Assembly (NCBI RefSeq): GCF_014697425.1 | Contig: NZ_JACJRU010000011.1 | Coordinates: 62,001 to 126,000 of the forward strand | Length of the DNA: 64,000 bases | Direction of reading: 5' to 3' | Origin: Nostoc sp. FACHB-110 | GTDB taxonomy: Bacteria; Cyanobacteriota; Cyanobacteriia; Cyanobacteriales; Nostocaceae | Part shown: positions 17,236-25,955 of the stretch, piece after piece | Position numbering within the stretch: position 1 is the first letter of the stretch | Layout of the letters: the number at the start of each line of letters is the position of its first letter | Notes under the pieces: generated by a model | Database searches by the model: none | The model's input: the letters and a program-made list of their open reading frames with translations, nothing else | What the model was told of the DNA's origin: nothing | Translations under genes and position numbers: made by a program

Positions 17236-17484
17236 CAATCCTAACGGAAGAATTCAGCACCCAGGAGCCAGAAGTCAGAATTTAAGAGTGATGAGCGCAT
17301 AATTAATATATTTGATTGAGAAAGCTGCAACTAAATTTTCTAACCTTCTAAATCCTGAATTCTGAATTCTTACATCTTAACTTCTCTTCGAGAGAGGCAG
17401 TGGGGAATAGGGAGTAAACTTTTTACAACTCCTATAGACAGAAAACCCCACAAACAAAAATTAACTATGTACTAAGGAGTTATT

Positions 17485-18258
17485 ATGAGTATTCATCCAC
17501 AAGGAACACAATTAAGTATTTTAGATTTAACGAAGGCTTTCGGTAAAAAAACTGTTTTAAATTCCATCAATTTGGAAGTATCACCAGGAGAATTTGTGGC
17601 GATTGTTGGACGTAGTGGTTGTGGTAAAAGTACCTTATTACGCCTTGTCTCTGGTTTAGAAAAAGCAAGTGCTGGTGGGATTCTTTTAGATGGTGAACCA
17701 TTGCGAAAACTGAGTAGTTCCGTCAGAGTGATGTTCCAAGATCCCCGCTTGCTGGAATGGAAGCGCGTCATTCAAAATGTAGGCTTAGGATTACAAAACA
17801 ATTGGCGGGAAAAAGCCCAGTGGGCATTAGAACAGGTGGGATTACAAGATAGAAGCGACGAATGGCCATCTGTACTCTCTGGAGGACAAAGACAAAGGGT
17901 ATCTTTAGCCAGAGCCTTAGTGAGTCAACCCCGCTTATTGTTATTAGATGAGCCTCTAGGCGCGTTAGATGCTCTGACTCGAATTGATATGCAAAAATTG
18001 ATTGAAAAACTGTGGCAAGAACAGCAGTTTACCGCTTTTTTAGTCACTCATGATGTGGAAGAAGCTGTAGCCTTAGCTGACCGTGTAATTGTCATTGACG
18101 ACGGCAGAATTGCTCTAGATTTACCTGTCAATCTACCACGCCCCAGAGACAGAAGTAATGAAGCTTTTGTTAGCATCAGAGAAACAATTCTTGACCAGGT
18201 AATGAATCGAGAAGGTAGCTATGCTTACAAACAATTGTTGCAGTTAGGCAGTTATTAA
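17485..18258 (+). CDS. ssuB: sulfonate ABC transporter ATPase SsuB
   Basis: 257 residues with Walker [10 protein letters not shown] (42-50), signature [15 protein letters not shown], Walker [13 protein letters not shown] and the switch His in VTHDVEEA. It lies closest to SsuB/TauB ATPases, with the [13 protein letters not shown] segment typical of them. AAGGAG stands at a good distance before the ATG. A 249-base gap separates it from ssuC; that gap carries simple repeats (GAATTC-rich and GGGAATAGGGAG) but no gene, and the two may still be one transcript. Confidence 0.93.
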   Translation: MSIHPQGTQLSILDLTKAFGKKTVLNSINLEVSPGEFVAIVGRSGCGKSTLLRLVSGLEKASAGGILLDGEPLRKLSSSVRVMFQDPRLLEWKRVIQNVGLGLQNNWREKAQWALEQVGLQDRSDEWPSVLSGGQRQRVSLARALVSQPRLLLLDEPLGALDALTRIDMQKLIEKLWQEQQFTAFLVTHDVEEAVALADRVIVIDDGRIALDLPVNLPRPRDRSNEAFVSIRETILDQVMNREGSYAYKQLLQLGSY

Positions 18259-18305
18259 TTCAGGATTGATGTGGTGATAGGGAAAGTAAAGGGTGTGCAA
18301 AATGA

Positions 18306-18347
18306 GTGTAGGGGTTGTCATAGTGTAGATGCAAACAAACCCTACAC
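18306..18347 (+). terminator. hairpin after ssuB
   Basis: GTGTAGGGGTTGT (18306-18318) pairs with ACAAACCCTACAC (18335-18347) except for one G-T wobble position. It lies 48 bases after the ssuB stop. No U tract follows, so it may be an RNA end or a processing stem, not a strong terminator. Confidence 0.4.
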
Positions 18348-18416
18348 TTACATATTCTGATAACAGTCAAGTTTCCGCACAAATAATAATAACCCTGTAA
18401 TTCGGTAACTTAAATT

Positions 18417-19364
18417 ATGAAAATCATTTTGCCGATTGAAATTGCTGCCGAAATTGAACCGCATTTGCCATCAGATACTAAGGTTGTATTGGTTGATAGT
18501 GAAGGTAATCTGGATTATGATGGGACGGATGCAGAGGTTTATTTAAGTTGGTTTTTTCTGAAAAACCATATTTTGCATAAAGTGTTAGCAGCAGCACCCG
18601 CTTTACGTTGGCATCATGCGCCGAATGCAGGGGTAAATCATATTTTGACTCCGACTTATTTAGAACGTGATTTGATTCTGACGAATGGGGCAGGAGTTCA
18701 TGCAATTCCCATCGCAGAATTTGTTTTAACTTATATACTCTCCCACGCTAAAAATTTAGCACAACTACAAGCTTTACACGCTGAACATCAGTGGAAAAGA
18801 GGTTTTCCAATCCAAGAATTAACTGATGCTACTTTATTAATTATTGGTGCTGGTGGTATCGGTCAAGCGATCGCTGCCCGCGCCAAAGCTTTTGGCATAA
18901 GAATTATTGGCACTCGCCGCCATCCACAACCACTAGCCAATTTTGACCAAGTTGTGGGTGCAGATGAATGGCGATCGCTTTTACCAGAAGTAGATTATGT
19001 AGTAGTTGCTACACCACTTACCCCAGAAACTACAGGTTTGATTGACGAGAGCGTATTGCGATCGCTCCCGCCTCATGCTTATTTAATTAATATTGCCCGT
19101 GGTGCTGTAGTTGATGAACCAGCAATCATCAAAGCCCTCACCGAAGGTTGGATTGCTGGGGCTGCCTTAGATACAGTCGTTACAGAACCTCTCCCATCAG
19201 ACAGCCCTTTGTGGTCAGTCCCCAATCTTTTCATTACCCCTCATTGTTCCGGTCATTCTCCCAGAGGCAAACAGCGCTCCATCGAATTATTTCTCGACAA
19301 CTTCAACCGTTACCAAACAGGTCAGCCTCTACGCAATGTCGTAGATAAGCAGGCGGGGTATTGA
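18417..19364 (+). CDS. D-2-hydroxyacid dehydrogenase family protein
   Basis: 315 residues of the NAD(P)-dependent D-isomer 2-hydroxyacid dehydrogenase family. The Rossmann motif is IGAGGIGQAIAARAKAFG, followed by the basic GTRRHP, which suggests NADP preference. The catalytic Arg is in NIARGAVVDE, with His in TPHCSGHSPRG. Enzymes of this kind interconvert 2-oxoacids and D-2-hydroxyacids. It follows ssuB on the same strand after a hairpin, so a link to organosulfur metabolism, for example a sulfonated oxoacid, is only a contextual guess. Confidence 0.85.
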   Translation: MKIILPIEIAAEIEPHLPSDTKVVLVDSEGNLDYDGTDAEVYLSWFFLKNHILHKVLAAAPALRWHHAPNAGVNHILTPTYLERDLILTNGAGVHAIPIAEFVLTYILSHAKNLAQLQALHAEHQWKRGFPIQELTDATLLIIGAGGIGQAIAARAKAFGIRIIGTRRHPQPLANFDQVVGADEWRSLLPEVDYVVVATPLTPETTGLIDESVLRSLPPHAYLINIARGAVVDEPAIIKALTEGWIAGAALDTVVTEPLPSDSPLWSVPNLFITPHCSGHSPRGKQRSIELFLDNFNRYQTGQPLRNVVDKQAGY

Positions 19365-19467
19365 ATTTAGGGAATGGGGAAGTATTTTTTGGAAGAGAGA
19401 ACGGAAGAAATCAAAACACAAGACATCTTTTCCTATTCCCAATTCCCTAATTAACGCGATGTGCGAC

Positions 19468-19603
19468 TTAATATTCCGTAACAAGTGCGTCGAATTGAAG
19501 AGGGTCACAATTGTGGCGATTAAGCCAAAAACAGACAGTATGAGCTAAAATCTGGCGATTGAGGCGACTGGTGAGATGCCACATATCTCTGGCTCGAACT
19601 TTT
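19468..19603 (-). pseudogene. C-terminal scrap of a transposase (IS982-like)
   Basis: Minus-strand reading gives KVRARDMWHLTSRLNRQILA, then HTVCFWLNRH...PLQFDALVTEY and a stop at 19468. The pattern RxRDxWHLTxRxxRxxLxHTxCxxLN is what I associate with the end of IS982-family transposases; family assignment is from memory. The fragment joins directly to the truncated start of a third Uma2 copy at 19604, so the insertion sequence may have taken part in the duplication there. Confidence 0.5.
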
Positions 19604-19642
19604 GACTAATGGAGATGAGAGCATAATGCCTCGACAATTGTT

Positions 19643-20227
19643 TTACCAGATTTTATTCATCTTTAAACTAAATCCCGGCAGTACAGGTTCACCACTGACT
19701 GTATCAGGATTTTCTAAACATTCTTCTAGTTGACCAGGACGATATATATATACTCGGTAATGTTTGCGGTCAATTAACCAACCTAACTGCACCCCTGGTT
19801 CTTGCATATATTCTGTCATTTTATCTTTTAGGGGTTGGAGGCTATCGCTAGGCGATCGCAATTCCACTACAAAATCTGGGCAAATGGGTGCAAATCTTTG
19901 TTTTTGTTCTGCTGATAAAGCATTCCACCGTTCTAGTTTCATCCAGGAAGCGTCAGGAGAGCGTTTTGCACCCGTGGATAAGGTAAATCCTGTACTGGAA
20001 CTAAACGCTATTCCTGTACCATCTTGTTCTGACCAAACTCCTAGCTGTACAGCAATATTAAATTCTCTGTTACCTGTCTCTGAACCCGTAGGTGGCATAA
20101 CTGAAATTTCTCCAAATTGATTACATTCAATGCGTAAGTCACGATTTATCTGACAGAACTCGAAAAATTGTTCGTCTGTCATTTGCATTGAAAGCGGCAT
20201 TTGGATGACTAATGGAGATGAGAGCAT
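19643..20227 (-). CDS. Uma2 family (DUF820) restriction-endonuclease-like protein, copy B
   Basis: 194 residues of the Uma2 family, a PD-(D/E)xK nuclease fold that is greatly expanded in cyanobacteria. Visible family motifs are VMPPTGSETG, SPDASWM, CPDFVVELRSPSDS (the acidic PD and E of the active site, with R in place of the usual K) and GWLIDRKHYRVYIYRP. It is nearly identical to the copy at 20246 over the middle of the protein, and the two diverge mainly in the N-terminal 60 residues. Function in the cell is unclear; the family is scattered across cyanobacterial genomes and may be mobile. Confidence 0.9.
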   Translation of the reverse strand: MLSSPLVIQMPLSMQMTDEQFFEFCQINRDLRIECNQFGEISVMPPTGSETGNREFNIAVQLGVWSEQDGTGIAFSSSTGFTLSTGAKRSPDASWMKLERWNALSAEQKQRFAPICPDFVVELRSPSDSLQPLKDKMTEYMQEPGVQLGWLIDRKHYRVYIYRPGQLEECLENPDTVSGEPVLPGFSLKMNKIW

Positions 20228-20245
20228 AATGCCTCGACAATTGTT

Positions 20246-20830
20246 TTACCAGATTTTATTCATCTTTAAACTAAATCCCGGCAGTACAGGTTCACCACTG
20301 ACTGTATCAGGATTTTCTAAACATTCTTCTGGTTGATTAGGACGATAAATATAAACTCGGCGATGTTTGCGGTCAATCAACCAACCTAACTGTACCCCTG
20401 GTTCTTGCATATATTCTGTCATTTTATCTTTTAGGGGTTGGAGGCTATCGCTAGGCGATCGCAATTCCACTACAAAATCTGGGCAAATGGGTGCAAATCT
20501 TTGTTTTTGTTCTGCTGATAAAGCATTCCACCGTTCTAGTTTCATCCAGGAAGCATCAGGAGAGCGTTTTGCACCTGTGGATAAGGTAAATCCTGTACTG
20601 GAGTCAAAGCAAATACCTGTACCATCTTGTTCTGACCAAACTCCTACCTGTAAAGCTAAATTAAAGTTACGATTTCCTGTCTCTGAACCCGTAGGTGGCA
20701 TAACTGAAATTTCTCCAAATTGATTCATTTCAATGCGTAAGTCACGATTGACTTGACAGAAATCAAAGAATTGTGCATCTGTCATTTGCATTGATGCTGG
20801 CATTTGAAGTAATAAGGGATCTGAAAGCAT
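20246..20830 (-). CDS. Uma2 family (DUF820) restriction-endonuclease-like protein, copy A
   Basis: 194 residues from the ATG at 20830, chosen because it aligns exactly with the start of copy B (MLSDPLLLQMP versus MLSSPLVIQMP); the longer open frame back to 20983 has no family similarity. The same active-site blocks are present: SPDASWM and CPDFVVELRSPSDS. A shared 18-base spacer separates it from copy B. The near-identity of the central parts implies a recent duplication or gene conversion. Confidence 0.9.
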   Translation of the reverse strand: MLSDPLLLQMPASMQMTDAQFFDFCQVNRDLRIEMNQFGEISVMPPTGSETGNRNFNLALQVGVWSEQDGTGICFDSSTGFTLSTGAKRSPDASWMKLERWNALSAEQKQRFAPICPDFVVELRSPSDSLQPLKDKMTEYMQEPGVQLGWLIDRKHRRVYIYRPNQPEECLENPDTVSGEPVLPGFSLKMNKIW

Positions 20831-20986
20831 AATGCTTGGGCGACTGGCTTTATTTTTATTCTCATGCAAAAGCGCAAAGTCGCCAAGAATAGAAACTTGC
20901 AACTTTGCGCCTTGATACAAAATTTTAATGACTTTAGCATACCCAGTACTGATTGCTGAATGCCATAATTCAGCACTCAGCACTCA

Positions 20987-21625
20987 TTACTTGTTAGGCT
21001 GAGGAGTTAACCGCAGATAGGGTTTGACTACTTCATAACCTTTGGGGAATTTTTCTTTCAATACTTCGGGGTCTTTGAGGGAGGGGACAATAACAACCTT
21101 ATCACCATCTTTCCAGTCTGCTGGGGTGGCTACGCTGTAGTTATCGGTGAGTTGCAAGGAATCAATTACCCGCAACAGTTCATCAAAGTTACGTCCGGTG
21201 CTGGGGGGATAGGTGAAGGTGAGACGCAGTTTTTTGCTGGGATCAATTACAAATACTGAACGCACTGTTACAGCCGCGTTAGCGTTGGGGTGAATCATAT
21301 CGTAAAGGTCAGAAACCTTACGATCTGCGTCTGCCAAAATAGGATAGTTGAGTGTGGTGTTTTGTGTTTCTTCGATGTCGCCTACCCAACCATTGTGAGA
21401 TTCTACATCATCAACACTGAGAGCGATCGCTTTGACGTTGCGCTGGTCAAATTCTGGCTTGAGTTTCGCAACTGTACCTAATTCAGTTGTACAAACAGGT
21501 GTGAAGTCAGCAGGGTGAGAAAACAGCACCACCCAGCTATCACCAGCCCATTCGTAAAAATCTATGTCGCCATGTGTAGAAGCTTGTGTAAAGTTTGGTA
21601 CTGTATCACCAAGACGGAGAGCCAT
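20987..21625 (-). CDS. 1-Cys peroxiredoxin
   Basis: 212 residues, Prx6 subfamily. The peroxidatic Cys45 is in HPADFTPVCTTE; it is the only Cys in the protein, so there is no resolving Cys and an external thiol must reduce it. The C-terminal arm (DWKDGDKVVIVPSLKDPEVL) is typical of 1-Cys enzymes and mediates dimerisation. It reduces H2O2 and alkyl peroxides in the cytoplasm. The gene is monocistronic and the neighbours give no further hint. Confidence 0.94.
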   Translation of the reverse strand: MALRLGDTVPNFTQASTHGDIDFYEWAGDSWVVLFSHPADFTPVCTTELGTVAKLKPEFDQRNVKAIALSVDDVESHNGWVGDIEETQNTTLNYPILADADRKVSDLYDMIHPNANAAVTVRSVFVIDPSKKLRLTFTYPPSTGRNFDELLRVIDSLQLTDNYSVATPADWKDGDKVVIVPSLKDPEVLKEKFPKGYEVVKPYLRLTPQPNK

Positions 21626-21917
21626 ATGAGATTCCCTGTAGATAAAGAGGCAGATGTAGTCTACTTTGCCATCATCCCATAAAACATCGGTTTCCCTATC
21701 GACTTTTAGCTATTTGTAACAAAATTTTAATTTTTTAGCACAGAGGCAGGGAAAGATGCGTGTGACTAGATGAGGCTTGATTATTATACAGATATAATGT
21801 TTGTCTTTTACACTCCATCAGTTAACTGAAAATTAACTTTTTGATCGCACAATCAAATCAGGATTCACCAATTGATTGCAGAGATTGTTAGATTACTAAT
21901 CATTTTGGGAGAAGTGC

Positions 21918-23630
21918 ATGATTTGTCAAAGGTCGCGGTTTGCCACTCATCTTGTAGTAATCTCTGCTTTAGTGTTCATGACGGGGTGTAACACTAACTC
22001 AACTGCCGATAATAATTTTACAGGGTTAACAGTTAAATTACTGATTGGTAGTGCCTTGGGTGACTTTTGCAACCAAGCGGCAAAAAACTTTAATGCTACC
22101 CAGCCAAAGTTAGATAACGGTACAGCTTTTCAAGTGAAATGCGAATCTTTGGGTAGCGGTGATGTAGTAACTAAAGTGGTTACTTTAGCAGAACAGTTGC
22201 AAAAGGGAACAGTCCAAGCCGACGCAGCAGATTTTCCGACAATTATTTCTCTGGATGGAGATATATATCACAGCCAGTTAATTTACCGCATGAATCAACT
22301 TTTTCCCGGAAAAAATTACATCCCAGACATCACAGAGTCGCCACTTATTACTAATACGCCAATGGTATTTATGGCGCAAGCTGACATCGCCAGTGGTTTG
22401 CGAAAAGTTGCAGATCCTTATAAAGCTTTGGTGACGGCTAAAACTCACCGCGATATTGACCCAGCTTCGCCACCCTTGACAGTTCATTATGTCCATTCTG
22501 CTCCAACTCGTTCTAATTCGGGGCTGCAAACACTGGTAGCCCAATACGCTAGCGTGTCGGGTAAGCGTCCTGAAGAAATCACTGTGGCGGATGTGCAGAA
22601 ATTTCAACCGCAAATTCAGCAAATTCAAAGCAAAATTACTCGTTATGGGGTTTCGACTAATTCTCTCGCCCAAGCAATGGTCAAGAATGGGCCTTTTTGG
22701 GCTTCTGTTGGTTCAGTCTACGAATCGAGTGTAATTGTAGCTAATTCCAGTTTAGCGACAGGACAACAGCGTTATGAGGCAGTTTATCCCAAAGCTACTT
22801 TTACATCTAATATGCGGGCGATTATCCCGAATGCACCTTGGGTAAGCGCGGATGAAAAGGCAGCTGCAGAAAAGTTTATCACTTATTGGCGATCGCCTGA
22901 AACTCAAAAAATTGCCACTGATTTAGGTTTACGTCCCGGAACCCCAGGAGTCGCTTTAGGTGCTAAGTTTACTCCCGACTTTGGTGTAGAAGCCCAAGCT
23001 AAATATGATTCACTGCGTCCACCAAAGCCGGAAGTTGTCGATGCAATGCTGAAATCATGGCAAGAGTCAGCAAAAAAACCATCGTTGGTGGTGGTTGTTG
23101 TTGATTCTTCTGGTTCTATGTCGGGTGATAAATTACCTGCTGTCCAAAATACTTTACAAAACTATATTAAGAATTTGGGGCCGAAAGAACAAATTGCTTT
23201 GATTGATTTTGACTCGCTAATTCGTCCGCCTGTATTAGTTGATGGTACACCCCAAGGACGCGATCGCGGTTGGCAATTTATCAATGGACTGCAAGCTGAA
23301 GGTGGGACAAAATTATACGATGCAGCTTTAGAAGCGAGAAATTGGCTACAAAAAAATCTGCGGAAAGATGCAATTAACGCTGTGTTGATATTAACTGACG
23401 GTGAAGATGCCGGGTCAAAAATTAATTTGAATGAGTTAGAGCAAGAATTGAAAAAAAGTGGTTTTGCAACCGACCAAAGAATTGGCTTTTTTACGATTGG
23501 CTATGGTAAAGAAGGTGAATTTAAACCTGATGTTTTAAAAGAAATTGCCGAGTTAAATGGAGGTTATTATTCTCAAGGCAATCCTGAGACAATTTTGCAG
23601 GTAATGTCAAACTTACAGGTAGAATTTTAA
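21918..23630 (+). CDS. lipoprotein with substrate-binding domain fused to VWA domain
   Basis: 570 residues. The lipobox is FMTGC (Cys24) after a short leader, so it should be an exported, lipid-anchored protein. Residues about 40-370 resemble a periplasmic binding protein (LLIGSALGDFCNQAAKNF, APTRSNSGLQTLV, AAAEKFITYWRSPETQKIA). Residues about 388-570 form a von Willebrand A domain with an intact MIDAS (D396-x-S398-x-S400), Thr in GGTKLYDAA and Asp in LILTDGEDAG. GGGAGAAG precedes the ATG. It is the first gene of a tight three-gene set (gaps of 8 bases). Function is unknown; metal-dependent protein binding coupled to solute sensing is plausible. Confidence 0.85.
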   Translation: MICQRSRFATHLVVISALVFMTGCNTNSTADNNFTGLTVKLLIGSALGDFCNQAAKNFNATQPKLDNGTAFQVKCESLGSGDVVTKVVTLAEQLQKGTVQADAADFPTIISLDGDIYHSQLIYRMNQLFPGKNYIPDITESPLITNTPMVFMAQADIASGLRKVADPYKALVTAKTHRDIDPASPPLTVHYVHSAPTRSNSGLQTLVAQYASVSGKRPEEITVADVQKFQPQIQQIQSKITRYGVSTNSLAQAMVKNGPFWASVGSVYESSVIVANSSLATGQQRYEAVYPKATFTSNMRAIIPNAPWVSADEKAAAEKFITYWRSPETQKIATDLGLRPGTPGVALGAKFTPDFGVEAQAKYDSLRPPKPEVVDAMLKSWQESAKKPSLVVVVVDSSGSMSGDKLPAVQNTLQNYIKNLGPKEQIALIDFDSLIRPPVLVDGTPQGRDRGWQFINGLQAEGGTKLYDAALEARNWLQKNLRKDAINAVLILTDGEDAGSKINLNELEQELKKSGFATDQRIGFFTIGYGKEGEFKPDVLKEIAELNGGYYSQGNPETILQVMSNLQVEF

Positions 23631-23638
23631 ACTAGTTT

Positions 23639-24361
23639 ATGAAAATTGTTAATCCTCTTTATTATCCATTGGCAGTGTTAGCTGGGGGAATTTCTCTATT
23701 TTTGGGAGTGCGTTTATTACAATTGCCCAGCTTAGTTATATTACCAGTTGCTTCGGGGATAACTCTAATTAGCGCGAGTTTGCTCAAATCTCGTGAACCC
23801 CAAGTTTTTGAATTAGCAAATCCAGAATTAGAAAAAGAAGTTAACGCCGTCAAACTCTCTGCTTTAGGATTGGTAAATCAATCAGAAAATTTGCGTTTAG
23901 AAGCCCAAAAAATACTCAATGATTCATTTCAAATAGAACTTTTAACAGCATTGCAAATAAATGGCGATCGCATTTCCACTTTACCTAATAAAATCGACAC
24001 ATTAGCCTGGAATTTATTCAGCAATATTTCCATACTTTCAGTCAGTGCTTTACAGCAGCAACTAACAGAAGTCCAAAAAAAGTTAAGTGCAAGTTCTGGT
24101 GTCGCCCAAGAACATCTCAATCAACTAGCTGCCAGCCTAAAACGCAATCTTAAATTAGCCCAAGATGGTGAAGATACGAGGTTAGCCAGAATTATCAATA
24201 TTTCCACATTAATTCAAGATTGTACTGGCATATTGCAACAATTACAAACTAAATTGCGAAACTCAGATTTAAGTGATGCTCAACAAATTCAGCAGATGCA
24301 ATCACTCAGCGATGAACTTACTAGCTTGGTAGACAATCTCGATTTATTAGTCCAGAAATAA
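23639..24361 (+). CDS. membrane-anchored coiled-coil protein, unknown function
   Basis: 240 residues with two closely spaced hydrophobic segments near the N-terminus (about 6-25 and 30-48), then a long, Leu/Gln-rich helical region (about 60-240) with heptad-like patterns (LQQQLTEVQKKL, ILQQLQTKLR). There is no family I can name. It sits 8 bases after the VWA fusion gene and 8 bases before a second binding-protein gene, so it is likely the membrane or scaffold part of the same complex. Confidence 0.75.
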   Translation: MKIVNPLYYPLAVLAGGISLFLGVRLLQLPSLVILPVASGITLISASLLKSREPQVFELANPELEKEVNAVKLSALGLVNQSENLRLEAQKILNDSFQIELLTALQINGDRISTLPNKIDTLAWNLFSNISILSVSALQQQLTEVQKKLSASSGVAQEHLNQLAASLKRNLKLAQDGEDTRLARIINISTLIQDCTGILQQLQTKLRNSDLSDAQQIQQMQSLSDELTSLVDNLDLLVQK

Positions 24362-24369
24362 CTAAAATT

Positions 24370-25500
24370 ATGCCACCAGGATTAAAAGCTTCTAAAACAA
24401 AATCAAAATCTGCAAAAGTTATGACTTCATCTGCAATTATTATTGCAGCTTTGGGTTTGACTTATATTCCGCTTCCTGGCTCTAATAAAACTGTAGTTAT
24501 TGTTAGTGGTACAGAACTACAAGAACCACTGCAAGAATTAGAAGCGAAATTTGAACAAGTAAATCCTCATATTAAATTAGATTTAAAATTTCAAGGTTCT
24601 CAAGAAATTGTTAACAATTATCTTGACCAGAAGAATGATTTTAAAGCGACTATCTTAATTCCTGCCAATGGAGAAATTTTAGCAGAATTAAGCGATCGCC
24701 TCCGCACCACCACCCAAACCGAACCCTTTTACAATACTCCCCAACCACTAGCAAAAACTCTATTAGTAGGTATTGCTTGGCCAGAACGAGGTAAAGTCCT
24801 CTTTCCTAATGGACGCTTTCAATGGTCAAAACTAGAACAAGCAATGCAAGCAAGTAACTGGGGAAAAGTTGGTGGTTCTACTAATTGGGGTAGTTTTGAT
24901 TTTGTCACCACAGACCCCACTCGGTCTAATAGTGGTCAGTTAACTTTGGAATTGTGGACACAATCAAAATTAGGCGGAAATATCAACGCCGATAGTTTCA
25001 ACAATTCATCTATACAAACGCTATTTAGTTTAATCAAAAAATCAGTTTATCAACCACCTCGTTCTACCGATATTCTCCTACAAGAATTTATAGTCAGAGG
25101 CCCTAACGATGCTGATGTTGCCACTGTTTATGAAAGTATAGCTTTATATCGTTGGCAACAATCAGCCGCCAGTAAAGGCAAACCTTACCAAGTTTATTAT
25201 TTAGACCCATCCATTGAAACTACTGCCACCGCCGCAATTGTCCGACGAGACGTAGACGCAGGGACAGCAAAAGCCGCCAAGCAGTTTTTAGACTTTCTCA
25301 CCCAACCAGAACAACAAGCAGTATTTATAAAATACGGTTTTCGTCCGGTGAATAGTAATGTTGATTTAAAGACTGTACCTAACAGTCCGTGGAATCAAAA
25401 TATTCCTGGGGTAGAAATTCAGCCAAGTGTGAAAATCCTTCCACCACCAGATAGCAAAACAATTACAGAAATTCAACGTCAATGGGAAAGGGCGAATTAA
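24370..25500 (+). CDS. extracellular substrate-binding-like protein
   Basis: 376 residues. The N-terminal hydrophobic segment (TSSAIIIAALGLTYIPL) has no clear lipobox and may be a membrane anchor. The body resembles the binding-protein part of the gene at 21918: VVIVSGTELQEPLQELEAKF, TDPTRSNSGQLTLEL (compare APTRSNSGLQTL) and AKQFLDFLTQPEQQAVFIKYGFRPV. It lacks the VWA domain. Third gene of the tight operon; the paralogy suggests the two binding proteins sense or deliver related ligands. No ABC permease or ATPase gene is adjacent, so a pure transport role is doubtful. Confidence 0.82.
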   Translation: MPPGLKASKTKSKSAKVMTSSAIIIAALGLTYIPLPGSNKTVVIVSGTELQEPLQELEAKFEQVNPHIKLDLKFQGSQEIVNNYLDQKNDFKATILIPANGEILAELSDRLRTTTQTEPFYNTPQPLAKTLLVGIAWPERGKVLFPNGRFQWSKLEQAMQASNWGKVGGSTNWGSFDFVTTDPTRSNSGQLTLELWTQSKLGGNINADSFNNSSIQTLFSLIKKSVYQPPRSTDILLQEFIVRGPNDADVATVYESIALYRWQQSAASKGKPYQVYYLDPSIETTATAAIVRRDVDAGTAKAAKQFLDFLTQPEQQAVFIKYGFRPVNSNVDLKTVPNSPWNQNIPGVEIQPSVKILPPPDSKTITEIQRQWERAN

Positions 25501-25604
25501 ATTGCAGTATGTGAACTGATAACTAGTGCAACTATGCGCCAGCAAAATATAGAAGAAACACTTTTTTCTTCCCTTATACCTCTGTGTTTCTTGAGAGTTA
25601 AAAA

Positions 25605-25955
25605 ATGCAATTAATCAAAGGATTGATATTATTTTTCGTAATATTCGTTTTACCTGTAGGGATACAATTACTCTGTTTCACAGAAAGCGTGTTTATCTTC
25701 AATCCTTTAATTGATACTAAATTACCACCAGGTTTTACACCGCAAAAGTTCGACAGTATCAAACCAGGAATGAGCAAATCTGAAGTATCGCAAATATTAC
25801 CAGAACCGACTTATTCATCAGATGATGGCGGTTCTTGGCATTATGGTGAAGACGGTGCAGCACCCTTTGGAGATTTTGCGTGGTTTGATTTTATAATACG
25901 CTTTGATGTACAAGGAAAAGTGACGAAAACAGAACGTCAAACATTGCATGACTAA
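25605..25955 (+). CDS. small membrane-anchored BamE/SmpA-like protein
   Basis: 116 residues with one N-terminal hydrophobic segment (about 3-25). The rest resembles the BamE/OmlA fold: FDSIKPGMSKSEVSQILPEP followed by an aromatic strand WHYGEDG and FIIRFDVQGKVTKTE. Such domains are used in many envelope proteins. It follows the VWA operon by 104 bases on the same strand and may be part of it. Its end overlaps the convergent glycosyltransferase gene by 4 bases. Confidence 0.7.
   Translation: MQLIKGLILFFVIFVLPVGIQLLCFTESVFIFNPLIDTKLPPGFTPQKFDSIKPGMSKSEVSQILPEPTYSSDDGGSWHYGEDGAAPFGDFAWFDFIIRFDVQGKVTKTERQTLHD

Larger units (their letters stand above)
19604..20830 (-). repeat. 603-bp tandem duplication covering two Uma2 genes
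   Basis: Units 19604-20206 and 20207-20809 are aligned with a constant 603-base offset and are nearly identical in most of the coding part and in the short spacer. At 19604-19624 only the first seven codons (MLSSPLV) of a further copy remain before unrelated DNA, marking the duplication end point. Confidence 0.85.
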
